NCBI RefSeq assembly: GCF_038751955.1
Contig: NZ_JBCEXH010000004.1
Coordinates: 203,737-267,736 of the forward strand
Length of the DNA: 64,000 nucleotides
DNA from: Methanocalculus natronophilus
GTDB taxonomy: Archaea > Halobacteriota > Methanomicrobia > Methanomicrobiales > Methanocorpusculaceae
Direction of reading: 5' to 3'
The notes under the pieces were generated by a model, which worked only from the letters and a program-made list of their open reading frames with translations, was not told the DNA's origin and searched no databases. A program made the position numbers and the translations under genes. Positions within the stretch are counted from its first letter, which is position 1, and each line of letters opens with the position of its first letter. Positions 1-8,717 of the stretch are shown here, in pieces.

Positions 1-169
1 GCATCCCAAGCCTCTGAATCAGGTTTGCGATCGTGAAGGTCTTGCCCGATCCAGTCACGCCGAGGAGGGTCTGTTTCCTCATCTCCCCGGCAAACCCGTC
101 TTCGAGGCTTTGAATGGCATCGGGCTGGGATCCGGCGGGTTTATAGTCTGCACGCATCTGGAAACTCAT
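1..169 (-). CDS. uvrB: UvrB, excinuclease ABC subunit B (N-terminal part only)
   Basis: The first 56 codons of UvrB are visible before the window edge. They include a P-loop read as [10 protein letters not shown] at about residues 38-47, the Walker A motif that UvrB uses to load on damaged DNA. The start ATG overlaps the uvrC stop in an ATGA junction, so uvrB is the third gene of a uvrA-uvrC-uvrB operon and is probably translationally coupled. UvrB is the damage-verification helicase of nucleotide excision repair, receiving DNA from UvrA and recruiting UvrC. The rest of the gene lies outside the window. Confidence 0.93.
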   Translation of the reverse strand, partial: MSFQMRADYKPAGSQPDAIQSLEDGFAGEMRKQTLLGVTGSGKTFTIANLIQRLGM

Positions 170-1716
170 GGGATCACCTTCTTCCTCCGCAGAATCCTGT
201 TGTAGGAGAGGGCAAACCGGTGTGCCTCGTCCCTGATCTCCTGGATAAGGAGTGATTCAGGAGAATCCGGGGTAATTGGGAGGGGATAGGGTATCTTTGG
301 CATCCAGATCTCCTCCTCGCGTTTGGCAATTGCAATAACCGGTATGGCAGAACCAAGCTTTTGGAGTTCTGCCTCTGCAGCATACAGCTGGGCCTTCCCC
401 CCGTCTATGACAACGAGATCCGGAAGATCCCTCCCCTCACGGATCAGCCTGCTGTACCGTCTCCTGACCACCTCCCGGATGGCTCCAGGATCATCACCAC
501 CGTCAGCAGTCTTCAGAGAGAATCGCCGGTAACTCCGTTTATCCGGGCGGCCCCCAGTGAACCGGACCATCGCCCCGACTGCGGCTGTTCCCTGGAGATG
601 GGAGATATCAAACCCTTCAATCGTCCAGGGAAGCGTGTGCAGCCGGAGTGTTCGCTGCAGTGCATGTACCCGCTCCTCTCCTGAGAACCAGGTGAGATCC
701 ACGTTCTTCCCCGCAAGATCGAGGAGTTCCCGTTTTGCACCCTGTTTTGGGATGGTCAGATCCACGTTCTTCCCCCTGATGCTTCGTAAGTACCCGGTGA
801 TGGCATCATCAACTGGTTCTGGTATAATAACTTCCGCAGGAACATCGTGGTCGCTGTAGTACTGGACAAGGAATTCCGAAAGGAACTCAGGCGACTCATC
901 GAACCGGTACTCTTCCTTGCCCATGAGCGTCCCGTTTCTCTGGTGGAAGAGGAGAAGGAAGACCTCGCCACCGGATCGCCGGTAGTGTATGACATCCCCG
1001 TCACTGGCATGTTTTCGGGCTGTCATCCGGCGGCCGGAGAGGTTTTCAAGGGCAGTGATGGTATCACGGACTGCAATAGCCGACTCATAGTCGCATCCGG
1101 ATGAGAGCCGCTCCATCTCCTGCTTCAACTCGGCTATCAGGTGCGTGGCTTTCCCTTTCAGGACCAGCTCTGCCTGCCTGACACGCTCCTGGTATTCTTC
1201 TTCGGTGACTGTCCCGGTACAGGGTGCCTTGCAGGTTCCGATATGGTAGCGGAGGCATGGGCGTTTTGGAAGACGACGGCATGAACGGATGCCAAAGGTC
1301 TTCTTCACCATTGCAAGGAGGCTGTTTCGCTCACGGCCAGAGACAAACGGCCCGAAGTACCTCCCGTCTTGTCCTGTTCTGCGGGCAATGCCGATCCGGG
1401 GGTAGGGATCATCTGAGAGGTGGATGAAGGCGTAGCTTTTCGCATCCTTGAGATCGATATTATATTTTGGCTGGTACTGCTTGATCAGGGTATTTTCAAG
1501 GATGAGCGCCTCGGTCTCATCATCTGTTGCAATGAAATCAACAGACCTGATTGCATCCACGAGCACGGCTGTCTTTGGATCGGTGGTCTTTTTGGAAAAG
1601 TAGCTCTGCACCCTCTTTCTGAGATTTTTTGCCTTGCCGACATAAATGACGCGTTCCTCCCCGTCCCTGAAGAGATAGGATCCGGGAAGCTCAGGTATGG
1701 ATGCTGCATCAATCAT
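166..1716 (-). CDS. uvrC: UvrC, excinuclease ABC subunit C (short form)
   Basis: 516 residues. The GIY-YIG nuclease domain (3' incision) occupies about residues 9-88, with PGSYLF and the downstream [13 protein letters not shown]. It is followed by a Cys-rich stretch (about 140-168), a UVR helix that binds UvrB (about 195-230) and the RNase H-like 5' incision domain (about 330-480, with GFDISHLQG and [10 protein letters not shown]). The protein stops just after NRILRRKK, where bacterial UvrC continues into a tandem helix-hairpin-helix domain of roughly 60-80 residues. Start and stop overlap uvrA and uvrB by 4 nt each, so the three subunits are one coupled operon. Confidence 0.95.
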   Translation of the reverse strand: MIDAASIPELPGSYLFRDGEERVIYVGKAKNLRKRVQSYFSKKTTDPKTAVLVDAIRSVDFIATDDETEALILENTLIKQYQPKYNIDLKDAKSYAFIHLSDDPYPRIGIARRTGQDGRYFGPFVSGRERNSLLAMVKKTFGIRSCRRLPKRPCLRYHIGTCKAPCTGTVTEEEYQERVRQAELVLKGKATHLIAELKQEMERLSSGCDYESAIAVRDTITALENLSGRRMTARKHASDGDVIHYRRSGGEVFLLLFHQRNGTLMGKEEYRFDESPEFLSEFLVQYYSDHDVPAEVIIPEPVDDAITGYLRSIRGKNVDLTIPKQGAKRELLDLAGKNVDLTWFSGEERVHALQRTLRLHTLPWTIEGFDISHLQGTAAVGAMVRFTGGRPDKRSYRRFSLKTADGGDDPGAIREVVRRRYSRLIREGRDLPDLVVIDGGKAQLYAAEAELQKLGSAIPVIAIAKREEEIWMPKIPYPLPITPDSPESLLIQEIRDEAHRFALSYNRILRRKKVIP

Positions 1717-4517
1717 ATCTCTAACATTCGCCTGAGAAACGCTCCCGTATGACTCTCTTCAACTGCTGCCACCTCTTCAGGCATGCCTGCAGCAACAATG
1801 TGTCCGCCTGCATCGCCTCCTTCTGGTCCAAGGTCGATGATATAGTCTGCAGACTTGACGACATCAAGGTTATGCTCAATCACAACAACAGTGTTTCCTC
1901 TCGAAACAAGACTGTCCAGAACAGAGACAAGTTTCTTCACATCATGGAAATGGAGGCCGGTTGTCGGCTCGTCCAGAAGATAGACCGTCTGGCCGGTTGA
2001 TCGTTTGGCCAGTTCACGAGTGATCTTGATCCGCTGGGCTTCACCGCCGGAGAGGGTTGTGGCGCTTTGGCCAAGTGCGATATATCCAAGGCCCACCTGG
2101 CAGAGGGTCTCGAGCTTCTGCCTGATTGAGGGGATGTTCATAAAGAGATCACGTGCCTCCTCGACACTCATCGCAAGAACATCCGCAATTGTCCTGCCCC
2201 TGTACCGGACCTCGAGCGTTTCGCGGTTGTATCGCTTTCCTTTGCATTCCTCGCATTCAACAAAGACATCAGGGAGGAAGTGCATCTCGATCTTGATTGT
2301 GCCGTCTCCCTGGCATGCCTCGCACCGCCCGCCTCTCACATTGAAGGAGAATCGTCCGGGTTTATACCCCCGCATCTTCGCCTCTTTTGTTTCTGCAAAG
2401 ATCTTCCGGATGTCATCAAAGACCTTGGTATAGGTGGCCGGGTTTGATCGCGGTGTCCTCCCGATCGGGCTCTGGTCTATCACGATCACCTTGTCGATCT
2501 CCTGGTCAAGGGTGAGGGTGCTGAATGCCCCGGGTGTATGGCGTGACTGGTATACCCTGTTCATCAGGGCGGGGTAGAGGGTCTCGTAGATGAGGGTGGA
2601 TTTGCCTGAACCAGAGACTCCGGTGACGACAGTGAAGAGTCCAAGCGGTATCCCGCAGTCTATTGTTTTGAGATTATGCTCGCTGCACCCTGAAATCCTG
2701 ATGCACGGGCCGGGTTTACGTCTCTGGTCTGGTACAGGAATCGTCTCGATTCCTCTGAGATACCGTGCAGTCAGTGACTCATCGCTCTTCAGGATCTCAG
2801 GCAGTGTCCCGCAGGCAACAATCTCCCCGCCGTGAATCCCTGCTCCGGGGCCCATATCCACGACATAGTCCGCCTGCCTGATGGTATCTTCGTCATGTTC
2901 GACAACAATCAGGGTGTTGCCGAGATCCCGGAGCTGTTTGAGGGTCTCAATGAGGCGGTTGTTGTCACGCTGGTGCAGCCCGATTGATGGCTCATCCAGC
3001 ACATACAGGACGCCCATCAGGTTGGATCCGATCTGGGTTGCCAGCCGGATACGCTGTGCCTCGCCCCCGGAGAGTGTGCCTGCGTTTCGTGAGAGGGTCA
3101 GGTAGCCAAGCCCGACCTGTTCGAGGAAGAGGAGACGGGATCGGATCTCTTTTCTGACCTGTCTTGCTATCTCTTCTTCCTGGGTGGTGAGGGGCAGGGT
3201 ATCAAAGAACGCAAGAGCTTTTGTAATTGAGAGGTTTGTGACGTCCGCAATTGAATGATCATGGATCTTCACGGCCAGGACCTCATTTTTCAGCCGGGAA
3301 CCGCCGCAGGAGGGGCATGGTGTGACACGCATGAACTTTTCCAGCTCTTCACGCCGGTATTCTGATTTTGTCTCCCGATAGAGACGCTCTGCCTGCGGGA
3401 TGAGCCCCTCCCACGCGCCAGTATGTGACCATTCGCCCTCACCGTTCTTCATCCGCATCGAGAACCGAATCTTCTCATCAGATCCATGCATCAGTGTATG
3501 ATACTGTCTCTCTGTCAGGTTCTCAATGGGTGTGGAGATATCAAATCCCTCATGGGCTGCCACTGCTGCCAGGTACTGCATCCGGTAGCCATCGAGGAAG
3601 TTTCTGTAGAGTGCAACGGCACCTTCAGTGATAGCAAGCGACCGGTCAGGAATGATCAGATCGGGATCAAACCGCATCCGGATGCCAAGTCCGTTGCAGG
3701 TCCCGCATGCTCCAAACGGCGTGTTGAAAGAGAAGAACCGTGGCTGGAGCTCATCAAAGGAGATCCCGCAGATCGGGCAGGCCATTTCTGCAGAGAAGCA
3801 CTCCTCAGATCCGTCATCATAGACTGCGATTACCAGGCCTCCCGAACGCTTCACTGCGGTTTCGCAAGCCTCGGCAAGCCGTGACGGTTCCTTTGGATCC
3901 AGGCGGTCGATGACGATCTCGATATCGTGCTTCACATACCGCTCAAGCGGGATCTCCTCGTCTGTCCGATGGATTGTGCCGTCGACCCTGATCCTGGCAA
4001 ACCCTTCTGCATCAAGATCCTTAAAGAGCTGTCCGTATGTCCCTTTCTTCTGCCTGACGATCGGTGCCAGGATGGTGATCCTGGCGGATTCTCGTGCCGA
4101 CATTGCATCAGCAATCTGCTGGGGGGATCGGGATTCAATTCTGATCCCATGCTCCGGACAGAACGGGACTCCTATTCGTGCAAAGAGCAGCCGGAAGTAG
4201 TCGTAGATCTCGGTGACGGTTCCAACCGTACTTCTTGGGTTTTTGGAGGTGGTCTTCTGCTCTATTGATATTGCCGGGGATAGCCCTTCGATAGCATCCA
4301 CATCCGGCTTATTCATCTGCCCGAGGAACTGCCTGGCATATGCCGACAGTGACTCGACATACCTGCGCTGTCCCTCTGCATAGATGGTATCAAATGCAAG
4401 TGTGGATTTGCCGGAGCCGGAGACGCCGGTGATCACTATCAGCTGATCCCGGGGGAGCGTCACCATGATATCTTTCAGGTTATGCTCCCGTGCCCCGCGA
4501 ATAATCAGATCTTTCAT
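1713..4517 (-). CDS. uvrA: UvrA, excinuclease ABC subunit A
   Basis: 934 residues, typical UvrA length. There are two ABC ATPase modules: Walker A GVSGSGKST near residues 31-39 and again near 630, and signature TLSGGEAQRI near 475 and 815. Two zinc modules are visible as CPIC...CGTC (about 245-275) and CEAC...CEEC (about 725-755). UvrA dimers find bulky DNA lesions and hand them to UvrB. It is the first gene of the uvr operon. The MKDLIIRGAREHNLK start is the conserved UvrA N-terminus and is preceded by a modest CAGGT ribosome site. Confidence 0.97.
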   Translation of the reverse strand: MKDLIIRGAREHNLKDIMVTLPRDQLIVITGVSGSGKSTLAFDTIYAEGQRRYVESLSAYARQFLGQMNKPDVDAIEGLSPAISIEQKTTSKNPRSTVGTVTEIYDYFRLLFARIGVPFCPEHGIRIESRSPQQIADAMSARESARITILAPIVRQKKGTYGQLFKDLDAEGFARIRVDGTIHRTDEEIPLERYVKHDIEIVIDRLDPKEPSRLAEACETAVKRSGGLVIAVYDDGSEECFSAEMACPICGISFDELQPRFFSFNTPFGACGTCNGLGIRMRFDPDLIIPDRSLAITEGAVALYRNFLDGYRMQYLAAVAAHEGFDISTPIENLTERQYHTLMHGSDEKIRFSMRMKNGEGEWSHTGAWEGLIPQAERLYRETKSEYRREELEKFMRVTPCPSCGGSRLKNEVLAVKIHDHSIADVTNLSITKALAFFDTLPLTTQEEEIARQVRKEIRSRLLFLEQVGLGYLTLSRNAGTLSGGEAQRIRLATQIGSNLMGVLYVLDEPSIGLHQRDNNRLIETLKQLRDLGNTLIVVEHDEDTIRQADYVVDMGPGAGIHGGEIVACGTLPEILKSDESLTARYLRGIETIPVPDQRRKPGPCIRISGCSEHNLKTIDCGIPLGLFTVVTGVSGSGKSTLIYETLYPALMNRVYQSRHTPGAFSTLTLDQEIDKVIVIDQSPIGRTPRSNPATYTKVFDDIRKIFAETKEAKMRGYKPGRFSFNVRGGRCEACQGDGTIKIEMHFLPDVFVECEECKGKRYNRETLEVRYRGRTIADVLAMSVEEARDLFMNIPSIRQKLETLCQVGLGYIALGQSATTLSGGEAQRIKITRELAKRSTGQTVYLLDEPTTGLHFHDVKKLVSVLDSLVSRGNTVVVIEHNLDVVKSADYIIDLGPEGGDAGGHIVAAGMPEEVAAVEESHTGAFLRRMLEI

Positions 4518-4565
4518 TCGTGCTGTACCTGTTGATCACGGTTGGTTATAGGTATAGAGATGGTG

Positions 4566-5555
4566 TCAACGGTAGTGGCGTCTGAGAAATGATCTGACCT
4601 TCTCCGACTCTATCCACCCCTGGTCCAGCTGGTCAAGGTAGCCCCTGATGATCTCAACCTGCATCCTGATCTCCTCTCCGATCGCCTCATCCCCGCAGCA
4701 CCCCGCGTACCCGAGGATGACGGTGAGGGGGTTCCTGATATGGTCGCCAAGGATGGCGAACTGCTCGATATTCTCCTCTATCTGGCGGTATGCCGTCTGC
4801 TTGATCTCAAAGTCCCGCCGCCGCCTGGTTATGTCGCGGGAGATGGAGACGATGACCATACGGTCACCGAGCATCATCCTGTGGGCATTGATCTCGACCG
4901 GGCAGAGCGTTCCATCTGATCTCACCTGCTCGGTCTCAAAGAGGATCTGATCAGAGACGAGGAGCTTCTTCACCTCTCTCAGGATCCCGCCCACCCGCCT
5001 GGGAGGGACGATATCGAGCGGAGATCTGGACCTGAGTTCATCCCTTGAGTACCCGAGCCTCCGGCAGGCGATATCATTTACCTCGATGAATGCCTTGGGC
5101 TCACCAGTACTGCTGATGGTATAGACGACGATCCCGTCATAACCCCCATGGAAGAGGAGGCGGTACTTCTCCTCACTCTCCCGCTGCTTCGCAAGAGCCG
5201 TCTTCCAACGGGTGATCTGCCTGAAAAACCAGAGTGTTTTGCCATCTTCTCTCTTTTGGATGGAGAGTTCGTACCACTGCTTCTCACCGGATGGTGACTG
5301 TAGCAGAAGCTCCTTTCCCCTGAGCGGGATCATTCCGGGGAGGGGGCCCAAAATCTCTGCAATCTCTGCCTGATCATCAATCCCACTCTGTCTGAGTATG
5401 GATCGGATCATCTGATCCGGATTGGGATAATCGCCCCTCTCCTCTCCGGCAAGCCTCCTGATTGTATCATTTGCATAGATGATCGAATCTTTATCTGAGA
5501 TCAGGATGCCATCCTCACGTGCATCTCCGATCATTGACAGCAGGGGGGTGTTCAT
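4566..5555 (-). CDS. PAS-domain sensor with histidine-kinase-like phosphoacceptor helix but no ATPase domain
   Basis: 329 residues. A weak PAS domain lies at about 8-115 (DGILISDKDSIIYAND) and a clear PAS S-box at about 130-245 (YDGIVVY...SISRDIT). A helical segment with an H-box-like GDHIRNPLTVILGYAG follows at about 265-280. The protein ends about 40 residues later with no N, G1 or G2 boxes of a kinase ATPase domain. I chose the ATG at 5555 because an upstream in-frame ATG would run through the divergent gene's promoter, and a TATA-like box sits 27 nt before this start. It probably acts as a soluble sensor that signals through a partner. Family membership is clear; the signal is unknown. 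Confidence 0.8.
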   Translation of the reverse strand: MNTPLLSMIGDAREDGILISDKDSIIYANDTIRRLAGEERGDYPNPDQMIRSILRQSGIDDQAEIAEILGPLPGMIPLRGKELLLQSPSGEKQWYELSIQKREDGKTLWFFRQITRWKTALAKQRESEEKYRLLFHGGYDGIVVYTISSTGEPKAFIEVNDIACRRLGYSRDELRSRSPLDIVPPRRVGGILREVKKLLVSDQILFETEQVRSDGTLCPVEINAHRMMLGDRMVIVSISRDITRRRRDFEIKQTAYRQIEENIEQFAILGDHIRNPLTVILGYAGCCGDEAIGEEIRMQVEIIRGYLDQLDQGWIESEKVRSFLRRHYR

Positions 5556-5576
5556 GCTGGTAGTATACTTCCACCT

Positions 5577-5612
5577 TAATTTTAAAAAAGTTTCTTCTGA
5601 ATATCTATAAAT
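5577..5612. promoter_or_regulatory. Divergent TATA boxes for the PAS gene and the flavoprotein gene
   Basis: TCTATAAAT at 5604-5612 is centred 27 nt upstream of the plus-strand ATG at 5635. On the minus strand TTTAAAAT (5579-5586) is centred 27 nt upstream of the ATG at 5555. In archaea transcription starts about 25 nt after the TATA centre, so both mRNAs should be leaderless or nearly so. Assignment is by position and sequence only. Confidence 0.5.
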
Positions 5613-5634
5613 CCGGAGCGCCAGATTCTCTTCC

Positions 5635-6303
5635 ATGAAGATCCTTGCACTCAATGGGAGCCCGAGGGGGTACCAGAGCTCAACACGGCGCCTTCTGGCT
5701 GCTGCCTGCAAAGGAGCGTCAGAGGCAGGTGCAGAGACAAAAATCCTGGATATCTGTGAACTTGAGATCCAGTACTGCAATGCCTGCGGTACATGCTACA
5801 GAACCGGGTCATGCATCCTTGATGATGACTTCGGGATGGTGTATGGCAGCCTGCTGTCTTCAGATGGTGTCATCTTCTCGTCTCCTGTCTACATCAACTC
5901 GGTGACGGCACAGCTCAAGACATTCATTGACCGGCTTGCTGATGCTGTACACTGCCAGCGTCTTGCAGGCAGGTACGGATGCAGCATCTCGACTGCAGGC
6001 GGATCGCATGCAGAGGAGGTTGCAACATACCTCAACAGCGTCATCAATACCCTCGGCGGGGTCGCAACCGGTTCACTTGGGGTCAATATCATGGGAGATC
6101 CAGAAGCTGTGGATTCGGCCCTTTCGATGGCAGAAGCACTCGGCCGTGATCTCTGTGACGCTATAGGCGAGAAACGGAGCTACCCTGACCAGGAGGCGGA
6201 TCTGTTGGTTCTGCGGCAGCGCATGATCGATCTTGTTCTGGCAAATAAGGATGAATGGAGATCCGAATATGAATACTGGGAGAGCAAGGGGGTATTTTCA
6301 TAA
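5635..6303 (+). CDS. Flavodoxin-family iron-sulfur flavoprotein (Isf-like NAD(P)H/FMN oxidoreductase)
   Basis: 222 residues. The N-terminus MKILALNGSPRG is the FMN phosphate-binding loop of the NADPH-dependent FMN reductase/flavodoxin fold. Four cysteines at about residues 46-58 are spaced CX2CX2CX5C (CNACGTCYRTGSC), the compact motif that binds a 4Fe-4S cluster in archaeal iron-sulfur flavoproteins. SSPVYINSVTAQLKTFIDR is the conserved second FMN contact. Isf-type proteins are small redox carriers proposed to reduce O2 or peroxide using ferredoxin. No strong ribosome site is seen, which fits a leaderless start. Its 3' end overlaps the convergent Mut7-C gene by 6 nt. Confidence 0.85.
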   Translation: MKILALNGSPRGYQSSTRRLLAAACKGASEAGAETKILDICELEIQYCNACGTCYRTGSCILDDDFGMVYGSLLSSDGVIFSSPVYINSVTAQLKTFIDRLADAVHCQRLAGRYGCSISTAGGSHAEEVATYLNSVINTLGGVATGSLGVNIMGDPEAVDSALSMAEALGRDLCDAIGEKRSYPDQEADLLVLRQRMIDLVLANKDEWRSEYEYWESKGVFS

Positions 6304-6780
6304 CGTCTGGTTCAGGCCCCCGATTCGCCTGATGATATCCCCGGTGTGGGATCCGTTCCAGTAGAGGCGGCTGCATGACGGGCACCGATAAAACGTGAAT
6401 CCGTCCGTATCCGGCGGTGCATATGGTGTCTTCTCGATCTCCTCCCTGTCTGCATCCTCAAGTAGTGTGTTGCAGCGCGAGCAGCGGATCAGCCTCACCG
6501 AGAGCGTGATAACCCCCTGCTCCTTCAGGTACCGCACCTGGTCAAGAACGTCAGATGCCCCGATATAGATGCCCACATCCCCTGCCCGCACTGCCAGTTC
6601 ACGATCACGGGTAAGGAGGATACGATCCTCCGCTTCTGCCCATGCTAGCAGGGTGGTGTCTTCACGGGGATCTCCCGGAGGAAGGCTGTCGGCACTCTCG
6701 CAGTCATAGCCGAGGAACCGAAGATACCGGGTGAGGGGACCAAGCATCCGGTCAACGAGAAATGCAGGCTCAGGTGTCAT
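6298..6780 (-). CDS. Mut7-C RNase domain protein with zinc ribbon
   Basis: 160 residues. The PIN-like Mut7-C core starts with FLVDRMLGPLTRYLRFLGYD (residues 6-25) and continues with acidic residues and RILLTRDRELA (about 52-62), typical of DUF82/Mut7-C proteins. The C-terminal part has CSRC and CPSC pairs forming a zinc ribbon (about 98-140). The family is predicted to be an RNase; its archaeal substrate is not established. The start ATG overlaps the stop of the radical-SAM gene as ATGA, so the two are co-transcribed and coupled. Confidence 0.85.
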   Translation of the reverse strand: MTPEPAFLVDRMLGPLTRYLRFLGYDCESADSLPPGDPREDTTLLAWAEAEDRILLTRDRELAVRAGDVGIYIGASDVLDQVRYLKEQGVITLSVRLIRCSRCNTLLEDADREEIEKTPYAPPDTDGFTFYRCPSCSRLYWNGSHTGDIIRRIGGLNQTL

Positions 6781-7811
6781 GGGAGAAGAACCGGTATCAG
6801 GTGGCCGCAGTTGCCACACCGGTTGCCAACAAGACCGGTCAGGTGAGCAGCATGGCCGCCCCTCTGGATCAGATGCTCATTGCATGACGGGCACCAGGTG
6901 TCTGTGTAGGCAGATCCCACCACATTGCCGAGATAGGGGTATACCAGTCCCAGTTCCCGTGCCCGCTCATAGATTGCTTCAAGCCGGGGAACCGGTGTCG
7001 GTGGCGGATGGTGCATCCGGTAATCCGGGCGGTAGCGGGTGAAATGCATCGGCGTTTCGGGACCAAGGCTTTCGATCACCCAGCTGATCAGGCTGTCAAT
7101 CTCTGCTGGGTCATCATTTACACCGGGGATGATCAGGCTGACGGTCTCGATATGCATCCCATGCTCATGCGCGCGGATGGTTGCGTCAAGGACCGGCTGG
7201 AGTCGGCCGCCACAGACCTTCCTGTAAAAATCGTCATTGAACGCCTTGATATCCACACGGAAGGCAGTAAGCATGGGTGCCAGCTCATCCAGCGCCTCTT
7301 CGGTGATATAGCCGTTTGTGACATAGATCGTAGAGAGTCCCTCTCTGCGGGCGATTGTTCCCATATCAAGTGCATATTCGTGCCAGATGGTCGGCTCATT
7401 ATAGGTCCAGGTGATACTCTCCGCACCTGATTGCTTTGCCATGCTGACACCATCTGCCGGGGGGATCGTCTGAAGCGGGATGGATTCTACGCTTGCCTGG
7501 GAGATCTCATGATTCTGGCAGTGGCGGCACCTGAAATTGCAGCCGATTCCGCCAAACGATAAGGTGGATGTCCCGGGAAGAAAATGGAACAGCGGCTTTT
7601 TTTCAATCGGGTCAACTGCAGCCGATGCCACCTTTCCATAGGTCAGGGAGATAAGCGACCCCTCCACATTTTTGCGGACACAGCAGATGCCTGCGTGCCC
7701 CTCCTTGATCAGGCAGCCGTGGGGGCAGAGCCGGCAGCGGATGGCATCCTCCTCACGCATCCATAACCGTGCGATACCAGGTCTTTCTTTTGTCATTCCC
7801 ATACCTCTCAT
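6777..7811 (-). CDS. amrS: AmmeMemoRadiSam-type radical SAM enzyme (PflA-like)
   Basis: 344 residues. An N-terminal cysteine group CRLCPHGC (about 27-34) with a later CCVRK precedes the radical-SAM motif CNFRCRHC (CX3CX2C, about 91-98). A C-terminal zinc-ribbon-like CPSC...CGNCGH completes the architecture of AmrS-type pyruvate-formate-lyase-activating-enzyme homologues. The enzyme cleaves S-adenosylmethionine with a 4Fe-4S cluster; its biological substrate is unknown. Two other starts are possible, ATG at 7802 and ATG at 7796; the last has AGAGGT six nt upstream and may be the true one. It is followed directly by the Mut7-C gene. Confidence 0.85.
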   Translation of the reverse strand: MRGMGMTKERPGIARLWMREEDAIRCRLCPHGCLIKEGHAGICCVRKNVEGSLISLTYGKVASAAVDPIEKKPLFHFLPGTSTLSFGGIGCNFRCRHCQNHEISQASVESIPLQTIPPADGVSMAKQSGAESITWTYNEPTIWHEYALDMGTIARREGLSTIYVTNGYITEEALDELAPMLTAFRVDIKAFNDDFYRKVCGGRLQPVLDATIRAHEHGMHIETVSLIIPGVNDDPAEIDSLISWVIESLGPETPMHFTRYRPDYRMHHPPPTPVPRLEAIYERARELGLVYPYLGNVVGSAYTDTWCPSCNEHLIQRGGHAAHLTGLVGNRCGNCGHLIPVLLP

Positions 7812-7877
7812 ACACGTTTTCTCCCCAATCTATAATGCGGCATTATATGTGATCCATGATGAAATGATCTGGGTATC

Positions 7878-8582
7878 ATGAAGAAAGTAGTTATCTCGCT
7901 TGGAGGGTCGGTCCTTGTCCCCACACTGGATTCCCACCTGCTTGGTGAGTGGGCGGCCACGCTCCGGGAACTTGCGCAGCACTATTCTGTCTTCTGCGTC
8001 TGTGGCGGGGGTGGAGAAGCCAGGCGGTATATCTCGGTCTGCCGGGGGCTTGGGCTTGATGATGGAACTGCAGATGAGCTTGGCATCATGGTGACACGGA
8101 TCAATGCGTTCCTCCTCCTCTCTGCGCTTGGGGATGCAGCATACCCCACGGTTCCGGCAACCTACCGGGAGGCAAAAGAGGCCGCGCTTCATCAAAGGGT
8201 TGTGGTGATGGGTGGTGTTGCCCCCGGCCAGACCACCGATGCGGTCTCGGCAGTGCTTGCCGAAGAGGTGTCAGCTGACCTCCTGGTGAATGCAACAGCA
8301 ATCGATGCGATCTATTCGGCAGATCCAAAGAAAGATCCCGCTGCAGAACGCTATTCCCGGATCACCCCTGCGAACCTGATTGATATCATCATGAAGGAAC
8401 GGATGGGTGCGGGATCAAATATGATAGTCGATCTGCTGGCAGCAAAGATCGTGGAGAGGAGCAATATTCCGTTTATCGTGATGGATGGCAAAAATCCGGC
8501 TCTTGTCAAAGATGCGATCATAGCCGGACGTTTCGACGGAACAGTTGTGTCGGACCAGCAGAGAAACGTTCTCCCGCTCTGA
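7878..8582 (+). CDS. pyrH: Uridylate kinase (UMP kinase), archaeal type
   Basis: 234 residues of the amino-acid-kinase fold. It begins KKVVISLGGSVL (phosphate-binding loop, about 2-13) and continues with CGGGGEARRYI and the DLLVNATAIDAIYSADPKKDP nucleotide region (about 133-153). It phosphorylates UMP to UDP in pyrimidine synthesis; archaeal UMP kinases are shorter than bacterial ones, as here. A TATA-like CATTATATG at 7841-7849 lies about 32 nt upstream, so the leader is very short. Confidence 0.93.
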   Translation: MKKVVISLGGSVLVPTLDSHLLGEWAATLRELAQHYSVFCVCGGGGEARRYISVCRGLGLDDGTADELGIMVTRINAFLLLSALGDAAYPTVPATYREAKEAALHQRVVVMGGVAPGQTTDAVSAVLAEEVSADLLVNATAIDAIYSADPKKDPAAERYSRITPANLIDIIMKERMGAGSNMIVDLLAAKIVERSNIPFIVMDGKNPALVKDAIIAGRFDGTVVSDQQRNVLPL

Positions 8583-8640
8583 TAATGGCGGAAAAGAACG
8601 ATACCTATTTTTAGACTGAACCCGAATAAGATAAGGTCAC

Positions 8641-8715
8641 GGGGTAGTAGGGTAGCCTGGTCCATCCTAGAGCGTTTGGGACGCTTTGACCGCAGTTCGA
8701 ATCTGCGCTACCCCA
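8641..8715 (+). tRNA. tRNA-Pro (anticodon UGG)
   Basis: Full cloverleaf: acceptor GGGGTAG pairs with CTACCCC (8708-8714) and the discriminator is A at 8715. The anticodon stem GAGCG/CGCTT encloses loop TTTGGGA, giving TGG. The T arm is CGCAG-TTCGAAT-CTGCG. CCA is not encoded. The nth ATG begins only two nt after the tRNA. Confidence 0.96.
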
Positions 8716-8717
8716 TT

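Noticed and set aside
8676..8717. Longer nth beginning inside tRNA-Pro
   Set aside because: It would translate the tRNA; the conserved protein starts at 8718.
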